Below are positions 24,791 through 37,693 of a stretch of DNA of 64,000 nucleotides, piece after piece. Each line of letters begins with the position of its first letter. The stretch's first letter is position 1. The stretch is taken from contig CM029124.1 of NCBI GenBank assembly GCA_016859345.1, positions 17,271,480 through 17,335,479 of the forward strand, written 5' to 3'. A model generated the notes under the pieces. It made no database searches. It was not told the origin of the DNA and was given only the letters and a program-made list of their open reading frames with translations. Source of the stretch: Istiophorus platypterus. Its lineage: Eukaryota; Chordata; Actinopteri; Istiophoriformes; Istiophoridae. The translations under genes and the position numbers were made by a program.

Positions 24791-27460
24791 ACTGGCTTGA
24801 TGATTAGTATTATTAGCACAGGTGCAGTTACAGTAAACACCAGGGACTCACACATTGTACTGAGAGGTAGCAGTGGATAAAGAAGAAGGTGAGCCGAACT
24901 AGGGTGATTTTCCCAAAGGTGTTTTCTCTAGCTATGTTTCCAAAAGTTCCAATGGAGACTGCAACCAAAAATACTGGAAAATTGATGCTGAAACAAACAT
25001 TTGAAGCAACTATCAAAATGGTTTTCTGCAAAAACAACTCTGGATCTTTGGCTTTTTGGTGCATGTGTATAACTCTCATGAATTTAAAATGAATACCACT
25101 CTGTCCTTGAGCTATTCAGCTTTGTTATCAGGCTGATTAGTCACCATATTCTATTTTAGCAATAAAGGATGAGAAAGCCTAGGAGTGAGAATACAAAAAA
25201 AAAGGCCCCACCTTTTTCATTTAGGTCAAGAGTTATTAGCTTAAAGAACAATGATGGTACGATGACTCAAGAATCATATCGTGAGAAATGTTAAACAGAC
25301 TACTGCTCGATGAAATTATGAAAATGAAACTGATAATTCTGATGTCATATCTGATGTCATGATACCCATTCCTTAATACATCACTTGCTACGAGTAGATC
25401 AGCACAACCTGAATTGATTACACTGATAACCTTCATTTTCACTTAGTAAGCTTAGTAGGTGGGCCACAGTTTCAGCAAAGAAAGCTGAGGTCAATACAGA
25501 ATATCATTTATTGCAAATATACTATCACTTGAGATACAAACAGTATTAGCATTTAATTATATGTTGAACCCTCAGCCATGGAGATAAATGTAGGATATAT
25601 ACCTATTTCTGCTTAATTTCATCTTAAGCTTGACAATACCATGGAAGGTTATAGAGATTACTTGTTCTACTAAAGCTTTAGAGCACATTGGGAAAGTCTG
25701 GGGAAGTGCCTGGTCATTGTAGAGACAGAGAGCCACCTGAGTGTGCTCAAGACAGTTAGCATCAACTTTTAGTTTACAAAGTAATCAAAGGTCTGCCAGA
25801 ATTTCAATGCTGCATGGATAAGGTTGTGTCTCCACACAATCAAAATGAGCTGGTTTTGAAGCAGTACTCCAAAGGCAGAAATCTATAACCTTACAACTGA
25901 TAAGTTATAGAAAGAGTGAAAAACAGTTCTATATGAATCACTATGAGCACTATTTCTCTGGAGGAACCAGTTAGTAAAACAACAGAACATAGCATTTTCT
26001 CTGCTCAATGAAATTAGGCTTTTGAGAAATCAAAATGAATACCGTATTCATATAGGACATGTGAAAGAAATCGATCTATACATACAAAAGATATAGTTGA
26101 CTCGTTCTTAGAACTGTATGGTTGAAGCTCAAAAAAACCCCAACAACAATACATAATTAACAAAGATGAAAATGGAAAGAGGACATTGTTATGACAGCAA
26201 CATGATAAAACAAAATGTTGGCCCTTCTTTCTTGTATCCCAATATAATGTATTATTTAAAGTATATACTTAGAGCTCAAGCAATAATGGGTAGGGGTAGA
26301 GAAGCAAAACAATAAACAGTACAAACATTTTGAACTGTCAATCTAAAGTAGCCCTAAGGAGAAAAAGAAAACTGGGTAAAAGATTTCATAGGAAGCTGTG
26401 GAATGAAAACAACCAACATCTATCTAAAAGTTCCTCTGGGACATTAACTTTTTCAAGCTATCCTCTAGTTTGAACCCTAAAAACCTTCTAGGTCTACTGT
26501 GAGAGCTAAGGCTGAAACATGCAAGTGCAGATTAACCCGCAAGGTCTTTGCTTAACGAATTAGAATGGACCTGTAGACCAGCATTAATAACGATTAGATT
26601 CAGACAACTCTTTTGAAAAGTTCAATTAGTGCAGATCATCCTTAGATGTGTCACACATTCAAATTAAAATACTTTGTCAACTTTGTCACACACAGAAAAT
26701 TAGGCGTTTTACTATCTACAGTGAACAAGATCAGTGAAAATACAAATGCAATATAAATATTGTTTTTCAGTGACATGTGTTTTTACAAGATGAGATGAAG
26801 TTATTAAGGAATTTTTAATTTTCATTTTTTCATTTCATTTCATATTTGGCCTCTGCCTAAATGCTTAAACCACCTTTATTTGCAGCAGCAGTTATACTTA
26901 GCAGATGATGAGATATTTTCTTTGCGTTTTTTTATAAAATGGTTACCGTTTCTAGTATATTATCAACAAAATCTATTTTTACATTCAGGCACGATTATGT
27001 GGAAAAAGTATCTCCAAACGGTACCTTTGATTCTACCTTTCTTTCTTACCAGAAAAATGCTAAATGCAGTTAAATGCTCTCTAACGCCTGGCCTCTGAAA
27101 ACAAAATAGAAATAATGCTACAATTAAGAACACCATGCAAAATATTTTTTGTACTCTCAAATAAAGCACCCAAGCCAGCAAGGGCACAACATTGGAAGTT
27201 CTAGTAGTCATTAAAAAAGCTCATTCACTGCATCTCATAAGGTGAGTTATAATGGTGCTTTATGGACTATTAGATATCTTTTGCCATATGCTACAATAGC
27301 AAAGTGCTTTATGAAAAGTTAAAAAAAAAATGTTCACAGTTGACATGACATCTGAATATAAAAATCATAAGAATAAAGAGAGGTGACATACCAAACACCA
27401 GTATAAAGATTTCACCTGTTTAAGTGGCACAAATCAACTGTGGTTTGGAAAGAAAAAGAC
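24791..27460. other. Non-coding AT-rich DNA
   Basis: Unique sequence. A CTGATGTCAT word is repeated in direct order near 25338-25361. Overlapping frames at 24828-25092 on both strands are short and without domains. Confidence 0.55.
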
Positions 27461-27503
27461 GTACACCAATCAGCTACGATATTAAAACTGGTCACCAGTT
27501 TTA
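27461..27503 (+). repeat. Possible fragment of a dispersed repeat with a perfect palindrome
   Basis: CACCAATCAGCTACGATATT resembles the ACCGATCAGCCACAACATT word of a widespread fish repeat. It runs into a perfect palindrome at 27483-27503 with 10-bp arms (TAAAACTGGT) around one base. The length is too short to assign a family. Confidence 0.4.
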
Positions 27504-27520
27504 TTTTGTGGGTGAATGGT

Positions 27521-27570
27521 GTATATAGTATACTGTATATAGCATACTGTATACTACTTTGCTATACTGT
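27521..27570 (+). repeat. TATACTG-rich inverted and direct repeat cluster
   Basis: The words AGTATACTGTATAT, GCATACTGTATAC and GCTATACTGTAC recur in both orientations within about 50 bp. It may be part of the same small element as the palindrome at 27483. Confidence 0.45.
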
Positions 27571-28127
27571 ACTATTGTTCTGACAGTCAGAATACTGGAG
27601 GAAATACTTTATATTCTTAGAATGAAATCTACTTTAATACCTATGGTGAAGTCAGTCAGTGGCCATTCCGAATCACTAAAGTGATTGCTAAATCGTTAAA
27701 GTTAACGTTAGTACAATCTCTGAAGTTTCTGTTGCATTTCAAATGATCTTCTTTAGACAGCTGAACTGGACAGATCAAGTATGTTGACCAGTAGTAGCCC
27801 ATTTGCTATATGGTTATGGTTTGAATTCTGCTATTTGTGCGCGTATTGTGGGGAATCCCTATCTAAATGTATCATTTTGTCACTTTTTAGGCATAGTTCA
27901 TACTCAAACTTAAATGGCAATAATGGAACAATCATGGACAATATTGCAATGCATCCTCTAGTAGTATAGTCATGAATATGTGATTTAACTTGTAACACAT
28001 GACATCATATTTTTATTTGATCATTAATCAATGTACAAATGAGAAACTTGTCTAACATGATGGCAAATATATGATTTCCTTGTTCAATTGACACAACAGA
28101 CACTTTTTCTTTGGTTTTTTTTTTTGA

Positions 28128-28265
28128 GTCTTTCCGCTATGGTACGAGGGTAATTACTGTCATTGATTAATAATCCTGGGCCAGCCCCATAATAATCAGT
28201 CCCACATGTGCTGGGCCCTCTTAAAGGAAAAGCTCATTTGCCACTGAGATTCACAGCCTAAACTG
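28128..28265. other. Candidate conserved non-coding block
   Basis: Contains GGGTAATTACTGTCATTGAT, then TAATAATCC and an imperfect inverted pair GGGCCAGC / GCTGGGCCC about 40 bp apart. The density of paired-type homeodomain sites (TAATTA, TAATCC) is notable. Inference only. Confidence 0.27.
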
Positions 28266-30687
28266 CTTAGTGGGATATAATGGAGAGCAATTTTCTTGTC
28301 TTGGGGAAGAAAAAAAAGGCTGTGATAAGGTGGGTCATTTTCCATTGCTTCAGCACATCAAATCTCCAAACAAGAACACTCTGGTTTCAGATCAACTGCT
28401 CTTTCCCCTTCGGGCAGTAAGTAGTTTTCCAGGACTCAAGGAAGTGTTTTATTGCTTACCAGTTATTTTGAGAATTCAGTTTAAATTGCAATTTCTCAGT
28501 TTCTTACAAAAATAACAAAACTTACCAATTCAATTCTCCATTGAATGACATATAATACACTGGGGCTGATATCTTCAAATAACACTTAAGACCCCAAAAA
28601 TCCTGTATAATCAAGAGAAATGGCTGAGTTCTTAGAATAACAGATAGCTTGTTTCCACGCATCGCTGGCAAAGTCATAAGATGAGTGCTGGAGGTAAAGT
28701 ATTAAGCCAAGCCCATATCCCTAAAATTAAATTGAAAGTAAAATGATTTACAGTTGTCTCTTCGTTATTCTTGGTTTAGACTAACTTACTTCCAATTATA
28801 TGCAATGGAATGGATTCCAGAGGGGGGGTCCCCAAATAAGAGTATTATCCTCTGAGAGATGAATGTGTTTATAGAAAATTGTGAAAAGCATTCTAATGTC
28901 GAGACAAAATTAGAAAGAGGATGCCCATGTTGGAAATATTGGACTTTGCCAAGATGTAAACAGCAAATGATCCATCTCTGTTCTTCTCAATCTTGGAAGA
29001 ATAGACAAGCCACCATCTGCAGATATACCTCAGCAAGAGCAATTTTGCATGAGAATGTGCACATAGTGGCCTTCAGACACATATACATTAAAGTTTGTAT
29101 ATACAAATGGAAAATAAACATCATTTATGTTTTTAGCAATGTAAAAATGTTTTTTATAACATTTTTTGCAAAGATAACATTGTTCCATATGGTTTTTGTC
29201 TCACCAACTGAATCCTGACACTTGTGATGATAGTAGCATTTTACAAGTTAAAAGTCTTTTTACATTTGACATCCAACAGCCTCCAGAAATCAAAGCACTA
29301 AAAACATTGTCAAATGTTTTATTTTCCAAACACCCACTGTGACCATAATAACATATCAGTTGTCTAAGTCTTTTGACAGACAAGACAATGAGATGTGGAA
29401 ACCAACTCAACAAGCAACTCTTGATGTACCTAATTATCTAGACAGCGATTTTCAATTCATGTTCATGAGTAGAAAAGCTGCTATGTAGCTTTTTCATTTG
29501 TTATTACAAACATACCAATAATTTTGCAAAGTTTCTATTCCCACTCCTATCAGTTATCATGACGATTCATTTACTCTGAATAATGGCATGCAGTTGTTTG
29601 TCTTATAAATCATTTGATTATATAAAATTAATTTTATGTTAATTTTTAATCTTTTCTTTACGCATTTAGCTTTGGCCAAAGCAAAGGTCCATTAGCATAA
29701 TATTAACTTTCAAGTAATTTGATACACACTGCTTTTCCAATGCAAGCCTTTACCCAATCTTGCATCCCTGAATTTAGGGAAATTCAAAATGTGAAAATGA
29801 TCTGTTGTCTTGTTTGTTTACTTTGTTCAGTGATAAGGGGGTGGACAGACTATCATTTGAGATTTCATAATTCAAATAGATTGTTGTTTGTAGTCATGGT
29901 GGCTTTATAATGTGTGTGTAGGTGGAACAAATAAGTAAGAGACGTAAATTAATGGAAAAAGAACAAACACTGAATAGACTTTGAGAATGAGTGAGATCTC
30001 CTGTCAGAGCTGAGCACTCACAAAGAAAAATCAAGTGGCTGTCAGATTCCGAGAACAGGCGAAAGAGACAATGCTGATGACAGTGATCAGAGCTGGAAGA
30101 TAAGAAGATGATACCGGCCTGGAGTAAAGATAGCTCTAATATGAAATAACATCACATTCAAAAAGAACTGACTGTTCCCAGTAAAGGACTACACAATATA
30201 TAACAAGTTATCGGCACAGAGAAGGTGTTTTTGCTCAGAGATAATTACAAAAACAGTACCCAGTGGCAGTGTGATTGCTCCCAGGTGACATTGCAGGTGA
30301 TTAAATTGTCGTGGTGCACCTCGTTTCGGCGGCGCAGACACTTGAACTGGCTGCCCACAAGACTGACTCACAGTTTATCTGCTCCATTTGTTTGACATCT
30401 TTACAACATACCATATTAACACAACCTAATTTTATCTGGGCCTCTATGTCTTCTCTTGGCTGTCTCATGGAAATCCTTCAGGGTTAGGTTAGGACTGCTG
30501 GGACATTTGTCTCCATCGAATTACACCAAATGACATTTCTTCCATCCTATCATGTTTTCCATTTCAAGTTTCCAGGGAAAGAAGCTTGTGACAAACTTTA
30601 AAAGTGACACATGTACTACTAACAGTTACCGAAAGGCTTTAGCTTGGAAATTTGTAGTAAAAAAATTGTTCAATTCTGAGAGGAGGT
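28266..30687. other. Non-coding AT-rich DNA
   Basis: Unique sequence. A 119-codon plus frame at 28859-29218 has no domain or splice support. A short CpG-rich patch (TCGTTTCGGCGGCGCAG) lies near 30323-30340. Confidence 0.5.
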
Positions 30688-30697
30688 GACACACACA

Positions 30698-30728
<31 letters not shown>

Positions 30729-30765
30729 GTACGCACGCACGCACACACACACACACACACACACA
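30688..30765 (+). repeat. (CA)n microsatellite with an ACGC core
   Basis: A CA run broken once by CC, with a GTACGCACGCACGC core in the middle and pure CA on both sides. It lies about 0.8 kb beyond the downstream (donor) end of the cysteine-rich exon. Confidence 0.95.
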
Positions 30766-31577
30766 GCGCAAACTTTCTGATACTTGGCGTAACAGTAAGA
30801 GTTCTACGATCCGTTAAAAGAATTAATCAGGGGTGAAAAATTAATCAAATTAAGCAACTAATAGCACCCTTAATGTCTTTGTTTGTGTGCAGATGACACT
30901 CCCATCCAGCCATACAACAAGCACCAATCATATTAATGATCCTCCCAATAACAACTCCCTTTTTATTATAACTGAGATTTCAGAATCAGTAAATTACGAT
31001 TAAATGCTTTTATTTTGAACATATTTTAAAAGCAGCCCACTCTGTTTTTGGATTGGACGCAAATGACTCCAGTCATTACGTACAGGTGTCCCAGTGTGCA
31101 TATCTGTGGGGATGTGTGCGTAGATTTAGAGTTCCATTTACAATTCAATTGTGTTCATTCAAACTTCATTATAACTAAGATGTCAAATCCTAATATAGCG
31201 CATGTGCACACATGAATTACAATCCTCTTGCAAAATCCAAGAACTATGCAAAAATCAAAATATTTTCTTCACTAACAGTGATTTTTTGCACCACTGCAAT
31301 GCCAGTGCAGTTCACCAGCTGGGTCAGGGACCTTGGGTTTGAATAAATTAGACTATTTGATAAAAACAACACAGATTAATATTGGGTTATGTCAGGTTTA
31401 AGTGCTCCAATGTTTACCTCTAAATATTAATGTCCACTAAGGGCTCAGGTAATATAGCCCTCAGTGGTAGCAGTTTTGATTAGAGAACATTCCCACAAGG
31501 CACTGGTGCACACACTACAGAATAATTAAAAAAAAACAAACAAACAAACAAAAAATATATTAATTATGGATACTCAC
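30766..31577. other. Putative intron downstream of the cysteine-rich exon
   Basis: On the minus strand this follows the donor of the exon. It is unique AT-rich sequence with an (AAAC)n-like tract near 31530-31556. No further exon was seen. Confidence 0.5.
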
Positions 31578-31694
31578 ATCTTGCAGGGAGATCATAGCCA
31601 CAGGTGATCTTGGCTTTACCGGTGTCACAGCCATTTAGTGAGTGGCACTCATCATACAGACAGGACCCTGCCGCTTTGTGTATGCAGCCATCAA
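31578..31694 (-). CDS. Internal exon encoding a cysteine-rich extracellular-type module; gene not recognised
   Basis: Read on the minus strand, a pyrimidine-rich acceptor ending TATTTCAG is followed by 117 nt and then the strong donor GTGAGTA. The exon begins with two bases of a split codon and ends with one, so it is phase 1-1 and divisible by three, as is typical of single-exon modules in secreted or cell-surface proteins. Only this frame is open; the other two hit stops inside the exon. It encodes about 39 residues, with five cysteines spaced C-x7-C-x4-C-x5-C-x8-C, acidic residues and no hydrophobic stretch. The pattern does not fit an LDL-A repeat (no DCxDxSDE end), EGF, sushi, thrombospondin type 1, Kazal, Kunitz or VWC. 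I do not recognise the parent gene. No other exon of it was found in the window, implying very long introns on both sides. Splice sites and frame are seen directly; the extracellular role is inferred from cysteine density and phase. Confidence 0.72.
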
Positions 31695-34600
31695 CTGAAA
31701 TACAAACAGATGAATAAAACGAGGTGAGGCCTACCTGAGGAGAAACATACAAAAGCAGGCAAATGACACATCTCAAACCAGCAGGGCTCATTAGCAGTTT
31801 ATGTGATTTATCGTGTCAAAACAAACAAACGTTTACAGCAACAGGACCAAGAACAGACTGGAAATTGTCTTCATGAGTTTAAATCTGGTTACTCTCCCAA
31901 ATTATCTCCCTAGTGCTGTATATTCTCTCTGTAGGGAGACCTGGTCTGCCCTAGTGTGCTGCGCCTTTTGCTGGTAAATATTGATGAGCTTAGGAATGAA
32001 ATTAGCTGGGCAGGATCTAATACCGCCTCCACACACAGTGAAAATGAGACTGTTCTTCCTGTAATCCCTCTTCACTGTCAACAGCAATATACAGTCAGAT
32101 CACTAACTGCATTTGCTGCCCAGTGGTGGAAATCATATATCTGTCCTGTTGTCTGCTGTGAACCTGCTATGATGTAGATCTGTGTTCTGATTCTTTCGAA
32201 CTCTGTGTTGATGTGTGCGTCCTGGTTCTACGGCATCCCTGAGCCCCTGCCCCCCTAAGGTTTTAATTTTACCAGGTTAAGGATGGGATACACTTGATTG
32301 ATGGCACGTCTTACACAAGCAGACAGACAGATAGAAATCCACATTATCCATCTCTGAAAGCCTGACATCACTCCAAGAGCATGCTATCAATCACACTGAA
32401 ACATCATAAAATCCTCCTCAAGTTGTCCTGTAAAAATCCTCACAAGCCATTAGAGGATAACAGAGCCAGGAGGAGGAACAGTAGCAGTTGGATAAACAGA
32501 CGTGTCTTTTCTTTGGTTTCTCTTTGTAAAGACTTGGCCGATGGAGAGAACAAGCCCCAGAGTAGCTTTATCCGTCAAAGCTAAAATGCTTGAGAGTTCA
32601 GATAGCCTTCAGAATAACCAATGTTTATATATTCTGAACTGATGAAATGAAGGATTTGAGATCAGATTAAAAAGAAAAATCTGAATTTATTTTCCTGATA
32701 AAAAACAAAATGTGACTCTAATCACTTTCTTCATCTATAACGTAATAATTGTTCAGATTCAGAGGCAGGAAAATAAAACTGTGAAAAACAGCTAAAGATT
32801 AGTTATACACTATCTTCAAAATTTTAGTTTGCTTTGCAACATCAGCACAGACAAAAGGTCTTTTGATGAGGGATTGTCCTTTTCTGAGCTCCTTTCAATT
32901 TCTCAGGGATGAGTCAACGACAACAGCTGGGCGGAAGATTTTCTAGCTCTATCAATCATCTTTAATGGACTGAGAGACAGGCAGTTGACAAAGACGAATT
33001 CTGATGGCTTTTTGAAAAAGTTACATGAGTCTGACAGTGATGTAGATATGAGGAAGGATCACTCTGGTGACAATGAAAGCTATTTAACACAACAGAGAGG
33101 ATACAGTGCTGGCTGTAGGCTCTGCGTTTTTGCAATATCCACTGTGCAAACAAGATTGTCCATGATCATCAGCCATACTTATTTGCATCATAATTGCTTC
33201 TTAACAACTCGGAAACCTGAATTGCTAAATGCAGAGACTAAACTGAAAGCTTGGGACTAGAAGCACAATTCTCATTTATGTACGCATAAAGTTGCACTTT
33301 TTAATAGTACCAAATCTTTTTTTCATTGTGTTTTATAACAAAACAGAAAAATAATGATTTAAGCACCAACATTTGTTCACCTGATGATGCATCTGTACGA
33401 CAGCAGTGAAGGGAAAGTCATTTCTGATAGCTTCATTCCAACAGACAGTCTTCATAGTCAGTGTTTATCTGTTAGGTACATTTCCCCTAATTATCAGTGT
33501 GACTAAAATTTGCCCCTTCATGTGAAGTTCTAATATTGCAGCAAATTTTTCTTTCATAAATAGTTCTCTTTCTTGCTGTCTGTTTTATACATAGAACAAA
33601 ACAAAGGATATAGAGAGTTGCATCATATATGCACAGTCTATCTTTGTTTTAATATAATCTACAGTAAATATTAAAACCATTTGGCATCCTGTCATTTAGG
33701 TGCACTAATGCAAAAATAATGATACAAAGAGTTCATGGGCTACACTATACTGGTCAAGAAGGAACATTAAAAAAAAAAAAGAGAGAAATAAAGATGATGA
33801 CGTCTTTACAGACTGATCAATACAAAGGGTATTTCAGTTTGCATTCAGTTATTAAATTAAAGTAAATGGCTGTTCCTTTGAAAAAAGTATCTAGTTACAG
33901 CTTAAAATCAAGCAGAAGGCACAGTTCAAGAGCAGGAAAATATCCTCTATGCTTCCCTCAAATCTTTGCTAAGTAAACTATGATCTTTTCATGGGCTTAT
34001 AAAGCCAGTCAGGTTAGGAAAATTTAATAATTCTCTCCTCCAGTCTGCACTGTTCCCACAGGAGTCCATCCTCCCCAGACATTTTCTCTCATCACTGCAT
34101 AGGATGGCTGATCTTTTACCTATGAGCACCCTAGGAACCCAGCAAGCAGACGCTTGCAGGGCTCTGTTTCATCTCACTAGCTGAAGAATGAGATTGTAGA
34201 TAATAGTTTCAGCTTCCATTTCGCTGCTCCTCCTGTTCATGGTTGCATAAGCTATCGTGACTGTGAAACTCTTTTTTCTGATGCTGCTGAGTGTGTCACC
34301 ATGCATCTAGTGTCAGTGAGTCCCTACAAGCCTGGAAATTTGTTCACAGTGTCAGTAAATAGAGGAAGATGCTGAACAGATCTGGCTGATTGCCAGAGTC
34401 TTGGATGCTACTGTTACAGATTTAATTTACCTGTTTTACTTAGACTGCTTCACGGAATGGGTGGTGAACAACAGATGCATTGTAATATGTGTGTTATTTC
34501 TGTTTGTTTGAGAAAGAGATTATAGATAGGGGGAAGGGGAGCAGAGAGGCAGAGAGAGGTTGCAAAATGTACTCTGTAATTTCAAATTCAATAGCAGAGT

Positions 34601-35027
34601 TTGTCTTGAGGCAATCAAAACTTGATTGTGACTACATTTTTCCATGTCCATTATTTAGGCATCCAAAAGCAAGTCTGAGTTCCTGAAAGTGGAGATATGT
34701 CCCACGAACAAACTGGCCATCACTTTATTTTCTCATTCATGTGGGATTTTAGCATCATTCCCTGCAGATCTCTATGTCATCATGCCTTCAACAAAAAATG
34801 GCATTCAATATCCAGCTGTTAATAATGAAACATCAGGACTTCAACAAAAAAAAAAAAAACAGTTCTTTGTTTTTGTACATGTTGATTACAAGTTTCATAT
34901 TTAATTCCATTTTTATGTGAACATTGTTATAACTGAAACTGAATAAATTTCATTTGAATAATGAAGTTTTGTCATCATCCATAGCCCTTTGAGTTTGAGT
35001 AGCTTTAAATAATAGCATTTAGGAGTA

Positions 35028-35029
<2 letters not shown>
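31695..35029. other. Putative intron upstream of the cysteine-rich exon
   Basis: On the minus strand this precedes the acceptor. It is unique sequence with a poly-A tract near 33768. A hydrophobic run continues the exon frame upstream to an ATG at 31791 (see findings). Nothing else was recognised. Confidence 0.5.

Positions 35030-35091
<62 letters not shown>
35030..35091. repeat. (TA)n microsatellite
   Basis: A pure TA run of about 62 bp. It is self-complementary and can extrude a cruciform. Tyr-Ile frames predicted across it are artefacts. Confidence 0.96.
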
Positions 35092-35092
<1 letters not shown>

Positions 35093-36879
35093 TGCATCAC
35101 AGTATTCTCTTATCTCCCAGCTTTCAGCCTGAGTCACAAGTCTAAAGCAAAAGGCCTAAGATGAACATGTGTTTGGCTATGTGATGTGCAGTGCTATATT
35201 TCAACTCCTGTTAAGACTTCTTTATGAAGGACATTTCATTTAACAGGCTTAATATTCAGGCAGCAGCATCTGTTTCTGTCCACCCCACTACTGGGCTTCC
35301 TCAACCCCCATTGAAAAATATAACAGTTAATACCTCATCTATCTCTCCTTGCAGCCTGCCACTGCTTTAGGCTGGGCCTATGTGGGACAAAACATTTATT
35401 CATCTTCTCTGAGTGCCTTGCTCAGAGAAAGCTTCCCCATGCAGCCACTGCAGCAAGTCTGCACAGCTAATGAAGATAACTTTGAGCAGTAGCTGGACGG
35501 TATCCTTCTGTACTCATAATGAGAACAAGAAGAGAGCTAGAGACAGAGGGAGAGATGTATTGAGAGAGACAAAGGTGTGTGTGTGTGTGTGTGTCGGTCT
35601 AGAGCAGTTTGAATTAGTTACTCAGCTGTAACCTTGGCTCCTGCCATTGTTGAAGACACCTCTGCCTTGTCCTCTCAAGGCACTGTTCCCACATGCATTA
35701 AGGGACTCAGCAAAGCTCTGCTTACTCTCCCTGGGCTTCTCCCAGCCTGAAAACCAAGGGCTTTCAATCGCTCCCTCAGACACAATGAATACCTGCTCTG
35801 CTCTCATTACAATACCCTGCTTTTCAGAAATAGTGTCAGCTGCAATTTTCTCTCCTAATTATTTTCCGCTCCTCTGAGGGTTAGGTTCAGGACTGGAGCC
35901 AAAGGAGGCAGCACGATGGTGGGCGGGGTGGGGGGAATTACCTGCTGCACCGCCAAGATCTCACATGCCAACTCTTCGCGTGGGCATGTCGGACAGAAGG
36001 AACTAAAACGTATATTCTCTCTCACTGTGAGAGTTGTGGTTTCCCCGTTAAACCAAACGTATTCCTGAAACTATTAAGTCATGTATTCCATTTCACCTAT
36101 TTTTTGTAGTATCCATGGCAACAACAGGTTTCCTCTCTTCTCGCAGCACGTTCAGAGCTGCACACTGATCAAAGACCATCCACAATTCCACCTCTGTGAT
36201 TTACGACAGCATTTACTACTCAACTAATTTCACTGAAGGAGATAATGACATGGATTAGTTGCTAATCAAGTGCCAATCAGAGTTCTAGCTGAACTAAATG
36301 TCAGGTGGAATATGTTCAAACTATTGTGGATACTCCCTTGTGAGACTGGATTATGTGTCCTAATCACAGCAATTTTGGATGCAACAGGAGCCAGAGCTCT
36401 TTCTCCACTGTAACCAAGTTCCCAGGAAAGGGATAATAATCTCCATTTTAACTTTAATTCCCAGGTAAGCATGGGATTTGGACTAATATAATGCCAGACA
36501 GATATTCACAGATGTTACTCTCCAAAGTGACATAAAATAACAGAGGCTTACATGACTCACAATTCCCCCGATGCCGCTATGTAAGCAGGAACCAGAATAA
36601 ATGACAGAGCAATCACAGGTTTCGCTACAACACAGTCGAAACCCTCTTATTATTCTTATGGTTCAGTCCAAGTTGACAAATATGTCTATAAAGATTGTAC
36701 CTGTTTTCACTGAAATGGCATAAAAAAGCCAGTAGGTTACAGTTTCAGCTTGAATTATTCTAACATATGGCTGGACATATCAATAACAGTAGTTTGTAAT
36801 TAGAAATTTAGACACGCAACTGGAGGTAAACCAGTCTCAATCCAGAGACTAGCACTAAGAAGACCGCAAGTGATGGGAG
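35092..36879. other. Non-coding DNA
   Basis: Unique sequence with a short GT run at 35574 and a G-rich stretch at 35918-35935 that has three clear G runs, short of a canonical quadruplex. No exon was recognised. Confidence 0.55.
35574..35594 (+). repeat. Short (GT)n
   Basis: A pure GT run of about 21 bp following a purine-rich GAGA stretch. Confidence 0.9.
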
Positions 36880-36960
36880 AGAAACCTTTGCTGAGGTGCC
36901 CTTAAGCGAGGCACTAAATCTCCAGTTGCTCAATGAAGTAGCATAGTACTTGACTGTATA
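36880..36960 (+). repeat. Probable fragment of a fish dispersed repeat (SINE or MITE type)
   Basis: The block at 36892-36931 reads GAGGTGCCCTTAAGCGAGGC and continues to a TTGCTC word. It closely resembles the CCCTTGAGCAAGGCAC...CTGCTC box found in many fish dispersed repeats, with CpG-type decay. Family assignment from memory is uncertain, and the ends of the element could not be defined. Confidence 0.45.
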
Positions 36961-37367
36961 AGACTGTACCGTACATCAACATGCTGTGACTGTGTCTAAC
37001 TTTTCAAGTAACAGGGATGGTAACTGTTGAAGAAAGAAACACATAATGACCTAGGAAACAACGCTGAAAGGTGTGTTTTAATTACATTGCATTTCCCCAC
37101 AGGCAGAATTTAATAAATAACCTTAAAACGATATTTATATATTCACAGTTCTTGACAATTCATGGCTTCGATTCCTCATCATAACCTGCTCTTTTACACT
37201 GTTACTTTAAAGTCTCCTTTATCATACCATAGACATATTAGACTGAAACAGCCAGTGTATATTGGAGTTGTTTAAATATAGATCTCTTGGCAGCGTTCAC
37301 AGCACCTGTACACCTCCAGCTGACACTGTGATTCTAGGATCATACACTTCTCAGAATTTATTCAATT

Positions 37368-37370
<3 letters not shown>
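36961..37370. other. Non-coding DNA, no feature recognised
   Basis: Unique AT-rich sequence between the repeat fragment and the composite microsatellite. Confidence 0.55.
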
Positions 37371-37451
<81 letters not shown>

Positions 37452-37514
37452 TATATACATATACATACATATACACATACATATACACATATATATACAT
37501 ATTTATATACATAT

Positions 37515-37611
<97 letters not shown>

Positions 37612-37640
37612 CATACATAAATATATACATACATACATAC

Positions 37641-37693
<53 letters not shown>

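Noticed and set aside
28859..29218. 119-codon plus frame
   Set aside because: No domain, no splice sites, and AT-driven Phe/Ile-rich composition.
31731..31735. Donor-like CAG/GTAGGC just upstream (minus strand) of the cysteine-rich exon, suggesting a tiny intron to the acceptor
   Set aside because: The intron would be only about 40 nt, below the size vertebrate splicing normally accepts.
35918..35935. G-quadruplex motif
   Set aside because: Only three G runs are cleanly separated; a fourth would need splitting the final G6 with no loop.
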